From the NCBI GenBank assembly GCA_958295665.1, contig OY282560.1, positions 97,999,930 to 98,063,929 on the forward strand: a stretch of 64,000 bases of DNA, in the 5' to 3' direction. A program made the position numbers and the translations under genes. Origin of the DNA: Tipula vernalis (Eukaryota > Arthropoda > Insecta > Diptera > Tipulidae). Below the pieces are notes generated by a model. That model was not told where the DNA came from, did no database searches, and saw nothing but the letters and a program-made list of their open reading frames with translations. Positions 33,965 through 46,132 of this stretch are shown here, in pieces (position 1 is the stretch's first letter; every line of letters begins with the position of its first letter).

Positions 33965-34900
33965 TGCATTTCATTAATTCTATGTAAAGATCCAAGATCA
34001 ACATGTTATCTTCTGCAATGCGAGAACTGCCCAGGATTGGATAATTTTCGCGAATATTTGAAAAACGCATTTTTGGACAATGACTGTCTGGATGCTGAAT
34101 TATCGTTTAGTCAGTGGGCTTCAACTGACCGATGCAACTTGGAAAAATATTCAAAACCATTAGACGAATTTCTGGATTACTTCATAATTAAGCTGAAAAA
34201 TTTGATTCCTCATTGCTTTACATCACTAACACAATCCGATTTCATAAAAAATAAAAAGTAAATCTCTGGAGCCAACAGAGGTACTGGTTCCTTGTGATTT
34301 TGCAGAAAATTATGCGTTTATAATGCAAAATGCAGCACAGGGTTTTCATTGGAACAACAAACAAGCGACTATTCATCCATTTGTAATTTACAAAACTGAG
34401 GGAGGGATATTGCAGCACTACAGCTTCATTATAACATCAGATTGTCTTCATCATGACGCTGTAGCAGTTCACTTGTTCATAAAAAAATTATTGCAGTTTC
34501 TGAAAATGAAAATTCCGGATTTATCTAAAATTTATTACGTCACAAATGGTGCAGTAACACATTAAAAAAATAAGAAAAAATGTATGAATATAACTAACAT
34601 AAAGAGGATTTTGGAGTTGATTGTGAGTGGCATTTTCACACAACTACTCACGGAAAGGGACCACGTGATGGAGTAGGAGGTACTGTTAAGAGAATGGCAT
34701 CCAGAGCCAGTCTCACCAAAGAATATGATGGTGACATAACCAATGCGGAGGAACTTTTCAAATGGAGTAAATGTTGAAAACTGATATGGTTTTTGAATTT
34801 GGTTCAGATACTGAATATAAATTGAAACAAATTGAACTAGGCAATAGATTAGAGAACTTGAAAATAATAAAAGGGACTCGCGATTTTCATGCAGTTATAA
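33965..34900 (+). pseudogene. Transposase-like protein, C-terminal (DDE-like) part, broken
   Basis: This continues the family begun at 31268. It shows CLLQCENC-like cysteines, FSQWASTDRCNLEKY, and after a stop near 34260 DFAENYAFIMQNAAQGFHWN, QATIHPFVIYKTEGG and SDCLHHDAVAVHLF. Then come YYVTNGAVTH at a stop near 34563 and EWHFHTTTHGKGPRDGVGG. As I recall the family, the first acidic motif is DFAENY and a later motif contains DG; here that second aspartate reads Asn in TNGA. In-frame stops near 34260 and 34563 disrupt it, so it is inactive. The ending near 34900 (NRLENLKIIKGTRDF) is close to the family C-terminus. Confidence 0.65.
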
Positions 34901-34959
34901 TGTAAAAAATATTCAAATGGCAAAGATTATAAAACATGTAAATTTTAACCGAATAAATT

Positions 34960-35600
34960 TCTATCCTTATTTTGTAACTTATTTTGTAATAAATTGTTTT
35001 ATTGTCAATATTTTTTGTTTTAAATTTAATTTTGAATCACAAAAACGAGTAAAAAAATTAACCTGGAAAAATTAAATTAAAATCGAGTTTTTGTAACAGG
35101 ACCAAAAATCTACCATTCGATTTTTGAAATTTTCAAAATAGAGAAAATTCAAAAATAAAATTTTGACGGGAAATTTGAAAATGAAGAAATTAAAGAACTC
35201 ACCATTTTTATATTTTTTTATTAATCCGTACTAACTTGCCTTTAAAATGAGCCCTATATCATAAATATCGGATATTTATTTTTCCTTTTATAGCCATAAA
35301 CCATATGTTCATCATTTTGCTCAAAATTTGACACCCTGTATTTTAAACAACAACAACAACAACAACAACAAATCAAGTTCCACCAATTTTTTTTTTAATC
35401 AAGACTACAAATTCAAAACATAAAAATCATAAAATTAAAACATCACTTCGTATTTTTTACCATATCTATTTAATTAATTATTGCTTTACTATTGTATAAC
35501 ACATTTTAGTTTTTAAAAATAGTGTACTGATTTTTTTGTAATTTAATGTTATGTAATTAATGGTTGAATGAATAAAAATAAAATAAAAATTTAAAGAAAA
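34960..35600. other. AT-rich DNA with an AAC/CAA microsatellite
   Basis: Apart from an AAC repeat of about nine copies at 35345-35372, nothing is recognised. Confidence 0.6.
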
Positions 35601-35930
35601 ATAATGGTACGATGGTCGATGTTACGATGATATGATGGTATGATGGTATGAAGGTATGGTTCATTGATGGCAAGATATAACCATCTATACCTTGGTAAGA
35701 TTGTATGATGGTGTGATGGTTCGACGTTACCGTGGTACGATTGTATGATTGTATGATGGTATGATGGTATAGTATCATGATGGTATGATGGTGTAATGGT
35801 ATGATGGTAAGCATGAAGGTATAATGGTACGATGTTCGTTGTTACGATGATATGTTGGTATGAAGGTGTAGTTGATTGATGGTAAGATATCACCATCTAT
35901 ACCTTGGTAAGTTCCTGGCGTCATCTTCTC
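35600..35930. repeat. TATGATGG-type minisatellite
   Basis: Imperfect octamer repeats of the form TATGATGG alternate with GTACGATGG-like variants. A larger segment of about 85 bp ending CCATCTATACCTTGGTAAG occurs at about 35620-35700 and again at about 35845-35913, so the minisatellite has itself been duplicated. The minus-strand open frames rich in His, Ser and Tyr over it are repeat artefacts. Confidence 0.85.
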
Positions 35931-38100
35931 TTTCTGTCGTTTTTCGAGCTCGTTCTTTTTTGGTTCTGTTTTCAAAATCACCAGTATTTTTTTAAGTTTA
36001 AACCATTTTTTGTGAGCAGCCCTAATCCGTTGCAATTGCTCCGTTTGTTGCTTTTCGTTTGTAATACATCCTTACTATCAGCTTTGTTATTTCAAATTGT
36101 TGTTAAAAGTATGTCGTATTCTTGTTTACATTGGGCCATCCAATTAGTTAAATTTTGTTTTTATGCATAAAGGAATAGTTATTTGTGTATCTAGAGCGCA
36201 AAATGAAGCTTTGTCAGCATCATTTCAAAAAAGCTCGATAAAGTACTTTATAGACATGTTACACAGGTATTAACTTAATAAACTTATCATGAAGCAAAAT
36301 AACATTTAAAATCAGTTAGTCTCACGAAACGAGGCGAGCGACTAAGATGTGAAGAATGCGGAAAAGCAGAGGTTTCGGGCTTGAAGCAAAACAGACAGAA
36401 AAATACATTTTGCTTAGGACCTATATTTCCCTATTATTTTGAAGCGATTGGAAACGAAACTTTGCCTAGGGTCCGGATTTTCCTTAATCCGCCACAATGT
36501 ATACCATTACTAAGTAAACCTCTCCAAATCATCTTTATGTTGTGAGGCCCGGCCACCCCTCAGAGGTCTTGCTTATAGCTTGGTCAAACTCTCGAGTCAA
36601 TCAATCAATCAATGACTTGTCTAAAAATGCTAAACGAACTTAGTACCGACATGATTTGTAATTTTAAATGAAAATACGTACTAACGTAATAATTGGTAGA
36701 ATTGTAATCTACCGACATGTTAATTGTTAAAGTAATGATTTTGATTACGTTTATAGAAAAACTGTACGATGTGTTCATTTGTAATAGTGACTACAATCGA
36801 CAACATTTAAATAGTAGTAAACAAAAAACGCACATATGATGAATTTATTATTACGGAACTGAAAGAAATCGAAAAAACCAAATAATCAGCAGGCAAAAAA
36901 TAACCTCGAATAACCTTGAAAGCATTTTTTATTTCTTTCAACATCTTAACTTCGGAGAAATATTATCACATTACAATAGAAATGACGAGTGATTTTCAAT
37001 TTTCATACATATTTATATAAATTTGATTAGTCATATTCATATTTTAATGTTATTTGTAATAAATTTTTTCGTTTACTTCTATAACTGAATTCTTGAATCA
37101 ATAATTAATTTAACCACGTCAGGCTGTGCGGTTTTCTTATATAAAACACTATTAGGTATATAGACAGACAAATTCATCTCTCTAGTAGCTCAGATGTTAT
37201 GTTAAATAAATAAAAAACTTGTTATGATAATAACAAATTAGAACCTAATCGATTCAATAACAGTCGAAAACGAGTATTGGGATATTTAGCTCGTGCGTAT
37301 AATGTAAAACGGCTCACGTTAAAATTGAGTTACTCAATATATGGTATGTATAAAACAGGAACTTGTAATTTTTTAGATCGTAATTAAGACTTTATTAATG
37401 GTCACCTTTTACCTGTTTTTTATGTTAATTTCCTAAACCGCCAAGGTTTATCAGTTTGTAACATCATCGACTAAAACCAATTTTTTTTATTGGTTCCGTT
37501 TAAGGTACTTAGTCCTCGTGTTTTGCTTAGTTACATTTTGACCTACATATAATGACTTGTATATGATACCTATACTATAATTGTTGCAATTTTAATTTTA
37601 ATTAATAAGTTTTAATTTTTATTCATAAAAATTCATAAAACATTTTTTTTTAATTAATTCCCATTGTTTTTGGTCAAATAATAACTTAATTTGTATACTT
37701 TGTGTTAAATTTAAGGTTTTGAGTTTTTGGCGGAATATTATTGCATGTCGAACTTTTTGTTTTTGTGCTTTGTGTATTGTTAAATGGTAATCTAGTTGCC
37801 CCTACTGCAGTTATTGGTATATGTAATACTTATTCTAGTGTCAAAATTTTAAATTATAATGGGGAATTGCTATAGTTAATGGACCAATAGATCTAACTGT
37901 ACATAATGATAATGTGCCAGTACCATATAAATTTTCGACTTACGAAATATATTTGTACATTAAATTGTCATTTTAAACGATTTAAATTTAAATTGATCAA
38001 AATTAGCTCGTTCTTAAGAGATACCAATGTAAAACTTGGATACGGAAGAACTTCAGTACGGAAAATTATATGTATACGTGAACGTATCTCAAGTCAATGG
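35931..38100. other. Unassigned AT-rich DNA
   Basis: I see no convincing gene. It contains an AATC tetranucleotide run at 36597-36613 and scattered short open frames without recognisable similarity. Confidence 0.5.
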
Positions 38101-38104
38101 AATC

Positions 38105-39030
38105 TAACCTCCAGCTCAACTAACAAATTAATCTCTAACAGAATTCCTTAATTCCCTAATCAACTGCAATTCAATATCCAACTCAAACTCCAAATTAATC
38201 CAAACGCACAATCACCAAATCAGCTATAAACTCTGATCAATCGTAATTCCACCCCAAATCAACCCTCAATGCAACGAGAAAATAAGTGCCAACTCAACCC
38301 AGTGGCGTATGAATGAACAAGTAAAGTGTTTTGTTAAAAATGTATTTCTTCCTATTGTTCAGCCTCGCATGAATTAAAAGTATCTGATTTCGAGAGTATA
38401 CGAACAAAATATGTTGCAATCAGCTCAATGGTATGAAGATTCTAAATATAACAATAAAGCATCACATATTTTGTGTATAATTTGAAAAATATCAAAAATT
38501 TCGATTTTTCAAAGTATACTAAATATTCCAGAAAGTTTACAGATATAGAACTATCCGTAAGCATGTAAAACCAAAGGAAACGCTATACGCGCTATCACTA
38601 CCATGTATAAAGTATAAATAACCTGAGAAAATGGAGAAATATCGAAATCACGAAAAATCTAATAAATATCACTATTCAGATTTATAAGTGTAACTCTGCA
38701 AGTTCCTATAACTCAAGTGTAAGCGCAGAACACTGCCGTTCAAAATCGAATAAATTTGAAAATTTTTAAAAATCGCGAATAATCAATCCTAAGGTAGAAA
38801 TGTCGAAAAACTTAAGAAATCTAGAATAAACCGCGGAACAATCCCAATTAGCCCAGGAAAAAAAAAATCTGGATATTAATGAATCATTTCGAAAAGCCTG
38901 TAAAAATGTAGAAAACCCATGAGAATTTCGAAAAATTCCGAAAATTCGAATAAATATCGTAATTTAATGTTACTAATACTAATGATTGTTTCATTTCGAG
39001 GTAAAGAACTTTAAGGTGGTAACACTTTTT
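38105..39030. repeat. Low-complexity patches: CAACTCAA-rich then TCGAAA-rich
   Basis: At 38105-38320 the plus strand is poor in G and rich in CAACTCAA, AATCAACT and similar words. At 38395-38990 it changes to degenerate words such as AAATTTCGAAA, TATCGAAA and CGAATAAAT. The same two patch types recur at 40290-40505 and 40845-41085. Confidence 0.6.
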
Positions 39031-39095
39031 TCAGTGACACCCGATATGACAGCCGCGACAGTTGGTTTTTGTTTAGTTTGGTTTGCCATATCATA

Positions 39096-39860
39096 ATGAG
39101 TAGACTCAAGCCAGTGCAACGTTTCCAAATAGTTCAAATTTACTTTGAAAATAATGGTTCAGTTCGTGAAACTCATCACGAGCTACGTCCATTTTATGAT
39201 CGACATAATCGTACATCAAAGGAGTTAATTCGGTTAACTATGGCTCGCTTAACTATGGCTCGCTCGCAGCTGTGGTGCATAGTACTGAAGAGGATCCAAA
39301 TGAATCGATTCGTCTTTATGGAAGATTTTGCGTAAGGATCTTGGTTTACATGCTTACAAGATTCAACTTGTGAAGTAATTAAAACCAGAAGACCATCTTT
39401 TGCGTCGTCGATTCGGTGAATGAGCCGAAGCCAATATTGACATATCGACGCAAACTTTTCTTCAGCGACGAAGCTCTTTTTTGGTTGAATGGCTATGTTA
39501 ACAAACACAATTGTCACATTTAAAGCAAAAATTATCCACGAGCGATTGTTCAAAAACCATTACATCCACAAAAAATTACCGTTTGGTGTTCTTTATAATG
39601 CTGGTGAAAACGTTGCAGTCAACGGAGACCGGTATAGAGAAATAATTACTAATTTTTTTGTGCCTTAGCTGGATGGTAATGACATCAGAGACATGTGGTT
39701 TCAATAAAAAGGGGTCACATGCCCTGCAGCGCGCGATACAATTAATTTACTGAAACCAACATTTGATGAACGATTAATATCGAGAAATGGACACACATGG
39801 ATTTAACATCGCTGGACTATTTCCTTTGGAGGGTCACTTATCTACGCTGATAAGCGAGAG
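39096..39860 (+). pseudogene. Tc1/mariner-superfamily transposase relic
   Basis: It starts MSRLKPVQRFQIVQIYFENN, the N-terminal helix-turn-helix style of a common Tc1/mariner-like transposase. A large internal loss follows around 39230-39290 (the TMARLTMARS duplication marks a scar). It then resumes with EDPNESIR, KDLGLHAYKIQL, later LDGNDIRDMWFQ and ERLISRNG. Stops and frame changes occur throughout. Family assignment is from these motifs. No clear terminal inverted repeats were identified. Confidence 0.75.
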
Positions 39861-39879
39861 TCTAAGGATAAGCACCCTA

Positions 39880-41085
39880 ATTAACCCTCAAATAATAGAC
39901 AATCCCAAACATACTCGAATAATCTCGAAAATCTTGATTTGTAAAGATGGAAATTAAAGTGCAATAGAGGTAAATTTGGAGTGCAAAACGTATATTACCA
40001 TTAAATCAACGCAACAAGCACTAAAATCTTTATCGTTATTGATGTCGAAAGCTTTGATTTCACACGCCTTTTTTATTTATATGGACTCAGATTACGTGTA
40101 ATTACTCTAACATTCATATTCTGGAATCGAGAAGAAATTGTTGGGTTTTTCTTAAGAAAAAATTTAATAGCAAGAGGAACGATTTCTTCTCTCTCTGAAA
40201 ACCACCGCCTTTTCTTCAAAAACTTTCTACATGCCTATATGTTCGAAAATTGCATGCGCACTTGAACCAAACTTAATGAAACATCAACTCGGTTATCGAC
40301 TGCTCAAGCCTAATTTAACACCTTACTTAATTAATACTCGGAAATCTTCATCCGTATATGAACTCAACTAAGAACAACTCAAGCTATCTTCCATATCAAA
40401 TTTTAACTCAAGTCCCAAAATAATTCCCAACTAAATAGCTGAATCAATCCTATAACTAAACCCGACCCCAACTCAGTACCCAACTCAACTTTTAATTTAA
40501 CGCGGTCTGAAAACTATATTGTAAACACGTTTAAAAACACGAATCAATACGCCAACAAGCCATCAATTATATAGGTTAACGTGGATCGAAAGATGGCAAT
40601 CCAGACAAACGGAGAAAATGGTTTTGAACGTTTGGCCATTTTTGGCACAGTTTTGGCAATATCCGAATCGAAGTTAACTCCGTTTACTCAAGTTTTCCTC
40701 GTATAGCTTGTTAGATAGAATTTTGTTAATGTGTATATCTCTCTAGTTATGATTTAATTTTAGGAGGAGGAACGTTTTAACTACTCTGTTACGTTATATC
40801 CGCCCCTGACTAATATTCAATGGAACCTGCAAATTTTAACCAATTTTAAACTATCGAATACTTCGAACAATTTTCAATTGTATCGAAAAATTTCGAACAT
40901 TTTTGGAAGTTTAATAATATCGAAGAGTCCAAGAATATCTTCAACAATTTTAAATATCATATCTATGACTCAATATCGTCCAAACTTTTCTAAGCAATCG
41001 TGGAAAGATGGAGGAATATCGAGAAACACGAGTGATCGACGAAAACTTAGATAGTCTTAGAATTCTAGATATTCACTAAAAATTT
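39880..41085. repeat. Low-complexity patches flanking the transposon relics
   Basis: TCGAAA-type words at 39880-39950 and 40845-41085 and a CAACTCAA-type patch at 40290-40505, matching the composition at 38105-38990. The rest of the interval is plain AT-rich DNA without a gene. Confidence 0.55.
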
Positions 41086-42340
41086 CGAATGGTGAGCACT
41101 GACCTGAGCACTCTTTCACTATGGACCAATGGATGTGGGTTAAATGTGAACCCACACAAAACCGAATTGGTTCTCTTCTCTAGGAAATATAAACTTCCTC
41201 ACATCGATCCTTCCACTTTAAATGGGTTCAGCTTGACTTTTACAGTTGAAGCGAAGTTTCTGGGTCTCGTTTTGGATAGCAAATTATATTGGAAACCTAA
41301 TATTCTGGAAAGGGTAAACAAAGCTGCGGTAGCAATATACTCTTACAAAAATGCCATTGGGAAAGGATGGGGCTGGAACCCCGCATCGTACATTGGCTTT
41401 ATACCGCATTAGTCAGACCCATACTCTTGTACAGCGTAATAGTCTGGTGGGCTGCTCTGAACAAAACTATCAACCAAAAGCTGTTGACAAAAGTTCAGAG
41501 AACAATCTTTCTGTGGATCAGTGGTGCACTGAGGAGCACATCCTCTCAGGCACTAGAGACTCTGATATTTTTGACTCCTCTAGATATTTTGGGGAAACAG
41601 TTGGCAGCTTGTACTGCCATACGGCTGAACTCCATCTTAATGTGAACCTGCAACTATACAGAGTACTCATCTATTTTGTGCAACAAACAAATTCCCTAGA
41701 CCACCGACTATACTGTCCCATCAATATCTTTTGACACAAAGTTCCGGACCAGGATCCCATCCAGGGAGGACTGGATGATGGGTGCAGTTTTGGAACCAGG
41801 AGTTATAAACTTCTTCAATGATGTTTCAAAACGGGACGGGCAAGTCAGGGCTGGCCTGCGAGGTACTTCTGTTAAATCTCTCCTTCCGTCTCCCCGACTA
41901 CTGTAGCATTTTTCAAGCTGAAGTAACTGCCATAAAGGAAGTCGTAGACTAGTTGAGGTATAATGTAATATCAGTTTGTGATATTCGCATATATACGGAC
42001 ACCTCCTCACGTCGAAAGTAGTCCAGAACTGTCTCTCATCACTTAACGAGATGGCAGATCAGGTCAACATCCACATTTTATGGGTGCCAGGACATTTCAT
42101 AAGTACAGGGAATATAAACGCCGATGAACTCGCTCGACGTGATACAATGGACCATTTCTCAGAAAGCAGAAAGGATATTGAAATACCTCTTGCGGTACGC
42201 AAACTGCGGACGTTATGAGTTCTCATAATGTTTTGGAATCATGCGTGTTTGTCTTGGAAAGTGTTAATCATTTCAGCCTACGCCTGGCTTTCCACGGAGA
42301 GTAATCTGATCTACTAATCATCACATTCCTTCAGCAGGGC
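41086..42340 (+). pseudogene. 5'-truncated non-LTR retrotransposon: RT thumb and RNase H, I/R1-like
   Basis: The copy starts just past the RT active site with WTNGCGLNVNPHKTELVLF, then AKFLGLVLDSKLYWKPN. After a frameshift near 41380 it reads LVRPILLYSVIVWWAAL and KVQRTIFLWISGALRSTSS. An RNase H region follows across more frameshifts: IFQAEVTAIKE, IRIYTDTS, ILWVPGHF and NADELARRDT. This motif order fits insect non-LTR elements carrying RNase H. The 5' truncation is typical of incomplete target-primed reverse transcription. The 3' limit is uncertain. Confidence 0.85.
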
Positions 42341-42899
42341 CTTTTTCAGGTTCTTGATCATTTTATTTAAATTTGATGTAAGCGTAGGCGATCTGTACAG
42401 TTTCCATTGCAATAACATAATTTATTTAAATCTTAAATTAAATAACCAACTACGTATATCGTTTAAAAGCACATTTTTTGGACTCTTTCCCAATTCGGCC
42501 AACTTCAGAACTCATGGAATTCTTATTATGTGTATGTACGTATAAAATACATTTACAAAAATGAAAAGCTTCTGACCAATTTATCTATCCAATTCAGCTG
42601 AACTTTTACACTCGAATTTGTTTTTTTTAGTTATATCTCGATAACGGATGGATGGTCGTTAGTGGGACAAAAACCGTTACATGTGGCTTACATTTTTCTC
42701 ATTTTAGACTCTTCATTTAGAGATGTGTTATTTTTAATCAGGGCGGTCAAACAAAATTTGATTTCGTTTCGGTTTGAGGTTACGTTCCTAATTTTATTTT
42801 TCGTTCTGGTTCAGTTTCGCTTTTAATTGAATGAATTTTTAATTGAAGTTTGTGCCGCCTGTTCACCGGCTGTATAATTGCAATAATTATTTTCGATCA
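42341..42899. other. Unassigned DNA between retroelement relics
   Basis: No feature recognised. It may include the 3' tails of the non-LTR relic on the left and the decayed 3' end or LTR of the BEL/Pao relic on the right. Confidence 0.4.
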
Positions 42900-43250
42900 A
42901 TCATTTACTGACTAGACCGTCTGATCCAGGATGTAGCTGCATTACTCTACCAAGAATCCATTAGTTAATATGTAAGTTTTTGTCCTTCACCAAGACGATA
43001 TCGCCCACCTGAAGCGATGACCCTCTGGTTTTCCATTTTGTTCGCTGTTGCAGCGAAGTAAGATACTCGATGTACCATCTATTCCAAATGTGTTGGCTTA
43101 TTTGTTGAACCACTTGCCAATGCGTTAGATAGGAAATTTTTTTGTCAGATATGTCTGGTTCTGGAATTTTTGTCATGGAATGACCAATCAAGAAGTGTGA
43201 TGGTTTTATCGGATCAACCTCCGTGTTATTATTAACACAAAATAGCCGGA
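42900..43250 (-). pseudogene. BEL/Pao integrase C-terminal domain (DUF5641 type)
   Basis: HFLIGHSMTKIPEP, a helix with NRWYIEYLTSLQQRTKW, and SSLQVGDIVLVKD, then WILGRVMQLHPGSDG after a stop. This SH3-like tail is typical of BEL/Pao and normally ends the polyprotein. Confidence 0.85.
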
Positions 43251-43900
43251 AGTTTAGAATTCCTTATATTTCGGCTAGAAGAGTACTTATTTCTTCAAAT
43301 GTCAAGGCGTGTTTCCCTATGGAACTTGGTTGATTTTATCGCCGACCTCCGAAATGTGGAGAGTTAAGTGGAATAAATTTCCAGGTGATATGGTTCCTGG
43401 AAAAATAGTTAGAACTATTGTTTGATAATTTGACAAGTTTATTGAACTCCTGCTGCAATTTCCTGTCTGAGCCGACAAAATTGGTGCCGTTGTCGCTATA
43501 TAGCTCAAGGCAAATCCCTTTTCGTGCCATAAATCTTTTCAATGTCCCTAAAAAGGCATCGCTTGACAAATAACCAACTAACTCTAAATGGACTGCTTTT
43601 ATACTCAAACATATGAATAAGCATATGTAAGCCTTATATGTTTTCTGGCCCCTTCCTTTGGTTAGCCGAATTGAGAAGGGTCATGCGAAGTCTACACCAG
43701 TTTTCAGGAATGACCGTACTAGTTCCACTCGGGAACTGGGTAAACTTCCATTAGCTGTTGGCTAAATTGCAACCCTCCCCCCCCATAACTCCTTTTGGTT
43801 GAATTGAGTTGCTAATGAATCGAATAATATAACCCATGACTCTTTGTAACTTGCGAAATATAGAGTAACGGCTTAGTAGTTCGTCGTACAATGCTGTTGA
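43250..43900 (-). pseudogene. BEL/Pao integrase fragment
   Basis: The core holds SIKAVHLELVGYLSSDAF, RFMARKGICLELYSDNGTNF (second catalytic Asp) and FIPLNSPHFGGRR. The last segment runs out of frame just where the catalytic Glu is expected. Upstream zinc-binding parts are degraded. Confidence 0.85.
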
Positions 43901-43967
43901 GACTGTACATGTAAGAGAGAAAATATTTTCCTTGCTTGATTCTTTTCGCAGTGGCCGTAGTCGTTTT

Positions 43968-44297
43968 CTACGGTAGCCACAAATTTGATGTTAGCTTGAA
44001 CCAGTCTGATCCGTTCCACCAAAGCACGAGCGATTGAAGCTCACTAGATGCCACAGTGGAAACGTGTCGCCAACTTTTCCGAGGTAAATTGGAGAGAATT
44101 GTAGCGGTCCGATTGCCGATAAATGTACTCCAACGTTTAGCCCAAAGCATCTGCATGAATATTTTGAACGTGATTACCACAGGAGCTAACCATCCGATTG
44201 GGTCGAATAACCGGTTGGCCTCGGATAAAATGGTTCTTTTTGTAAATTTTAAGCAGTCGGTTTCATGATTCCAATCAAGACCCAGGACCTTCACCAT
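43968..44297 (-). pseudogene. BEL/Pao Pao-peptidase-like (A17) linker region
   Basis: 109 residues: VKVLGLDWNHETD, TKRTILSEANRLFDPIGWLA and KIFMQMLWAKRW. These are signature segments between RT and integrase in BEL/Pao polyproteins. Confidence 0.85.
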
Positions 44298-44307
44298 TTC
44301 GGTGTCC

Positions 44308-44930
44308 TTATGTACGCGATCTTGTATGTATTATCTTATGCTTAAGTTCCTGCGCATTAATTAATATTTTCGGAGAATTGGATTTCCACTTTCTAAGATG
44401 AATACCGTATTGTGTTAATATCTCAGCAATCTTGTTCTTCAGTACTTCCGCTGTTTCTTCATTGTCAGCACCAGACATTAGATCATCCCCGTAGACATCA
44501 TTGGCTATCACTCTAGCGGTATGTGACCGTTAATAGACGAAAATGACGAATCGCTTCTGAAGGATTAGATCGCCACACAAAATTTTTTGGTAGGGTGTGT
44601 CATCTGGAGATAAACGAACCTGACGGGACATCTTCTCCACGTCTGAAGAAAACACAACTTTGTGCTCCCTGAATCTATGAATAATTGCGTATAGACTCGA
44701 CTGCACGTTAGGACCGGTTGCTAAGCAATTATTGAGTGAAATTCCGGTAGTGGATTTTACGAATGCATCAAGTACGACCCTAATTTTGCTAGTGATGCTT
44801 GTGCTTTTAAGAACGCCGTGATGTGGTAAATAGAACCCCTTTTGTGATGATTCTCATGACGAGACTTCGAACATGTGATTGAGCTGCTGTTACTCGGCCA
44901 TGAAATCATGATATAACTTTGCTAAGGACG
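44308..44930 (-). pseudogene. BEL/Pao reverse transcriptase fragment
   Basis: Frames broken by stops show YLPHHGVLKSTS, then FSSDVEKMSRQVRLS (motif A with its Asp) and DVYGDDLMSGA at 44496-44464 (motif C). Position two of the YxDD box is Gly (44493-44482), whereas BEL elements mostly have Val there. The region is not one open frame. Confidence 0.8.
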
Positions 44931-44969
44931 GATCACGGAGTCTTTGAATTGCTGACCTTAGTGAATCTC

Positions 44970-45712
44970 CTAAGGCAAGTTGACTATATGAATCGACCTT
45001 ATGGATCCCGCTTCATATTCTTGCCGAAGTGATTTTCGTAAAACGACTGACTCTAATTCCCAAAACCTTCTTAAGCTTAGGTCTATGTTGAACATTTCCC
45101 TTTCATTTGGAGATAGAATTAGCATTGAAATTGCTTCATCATCTGTCGAATGACGGGCTTGTCCTGACACTACCCAGCCGAATATGGTATTCTGGATGAC
45201 TGGTTCATTTGCTTTGGTTTTGATTTGACCATCTTGTAGAAGATCAAAGAAGTTATTGGTCCCGATTAAAATATCGATAGAGCTCCGTTTGTAAAATTGT
45301 GGAACAACTAATTTAAGACTCGGCGACGTTTTCAGCTTTATGTGTAGATTTTGAGTAGGTAATTGACTCGTAATTTTTGATATTACCGGTGTTTCGATCG
45401 AGAATTCTGAAAATGCGTTTGGTCTGATGTTTATGGTAACCAAACCCTTAGATATTACGGATCCTGATTGGCCTAATCCAGTGATGGGAATGCGTGCATT
45501 TCGTTTTTTCAATCGAAGACGTTGCGCACAACCTTCTGTGAACCCGAATCTAGTAATGCTGTGCATGGTATTATTCTTATTCTATTGCCGTAGGAAGAAT
45601 TGCGGATGTGTTTGCGCCTTGCGAATGAAACACCTGGAAGTAGTGGGCTGCTCACGTTGCGTCCATTTAAGTCTAATAAATGAAAGATTGTATGAAACTC
45701 TTTTTGGCACAT
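44970..45712 (-). pseudogene. BEL/Pao aspartic protease region (DUF1758 type), two frames
   Basis: The first frame (45712-45509) ends after CTALLDSGSQ, the retropepsin aspartate motif. The second (45566-44970) continues RFGFTEGCAQRLRLKKRN to IDILIGTNNFFDLL and FGWVVSGQ, the usual DUF1758 landmarks. The overlap of the two frames near 45510-45566 marks a frameshift right behind the catalytic motif. Confidence 0.85.
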
Positions 45713-45805
45713 GGCTTACGGCTAATTATGGAATGGCTTGAATGCTGCAACGCCCTTAATTGCTTTCTCGGATTCCTCCGAAGCGACATTGCTTTTCACA
45801 TACTC

Positions 45806-46132
45806 TTACCCCTGAATTTTACATTTGGTTGTGGTGACTTTTCTGCGAAATTCTGCGAATTTTTGTAATTTTATGTAAATCAACCAAGGATCTCTTTTCT
45901 CACCTATTTCACCAAGAGGCCTTAGTCCGCGAATTAGCTCATCGGAAGTATCCATGATTCGCTTTATATTCGAGGCAGTTGAATGCTGAATGGCTGGCTG
46001 CTCGATAAATGTACGAATGAAGGTATTGACTATGTGCTTTTTGGGGTCATACTTTTCCTTTAATTTATTCAGCGCTCCAACGTAATTCCCTTCTGTTGCC
46101 GTAATATGTCGGTGCAATATAGGTTCGGACAT
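45806..46132 (-). pseudogene. BEL/Pao gag-like fragment (DUF1759 type)
   Basis: 108 residues starting MSEPILHRHITATEGNYVGA, with ALNKLKEKYD and DELIRGLRPLG followed by WLIYIKLQKFAEFRRKV. This is the helical capsid-like segment characteristic of BEL/Pao gag proteins. The frame ends at a stop after CKIQG, and the following zinc-knuckle region is not intact. Confidence 0.85.

Larger units (their letters stand above)
42900..46132 (-). mobile_element. Decayed BEL/Pao LTR retrotransposon
   Basis: Minus-strand modules lie in the BEL/Pao order: gag-like domain (46132-45806), retropepsin-like region (45712-44970), RT (about 44930-44308), the linker between RT and integrase (44297-43968), integrase (about 43900-43250) and the C-terminal integrase-associated domain (43250-42900). 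At least six frame breaks separate them, so it encodes no working polyprotein. Long terminal repeats were not found by eye; they may be lost or too diverged. The modules are listed separately below. Confidence 0.9.
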
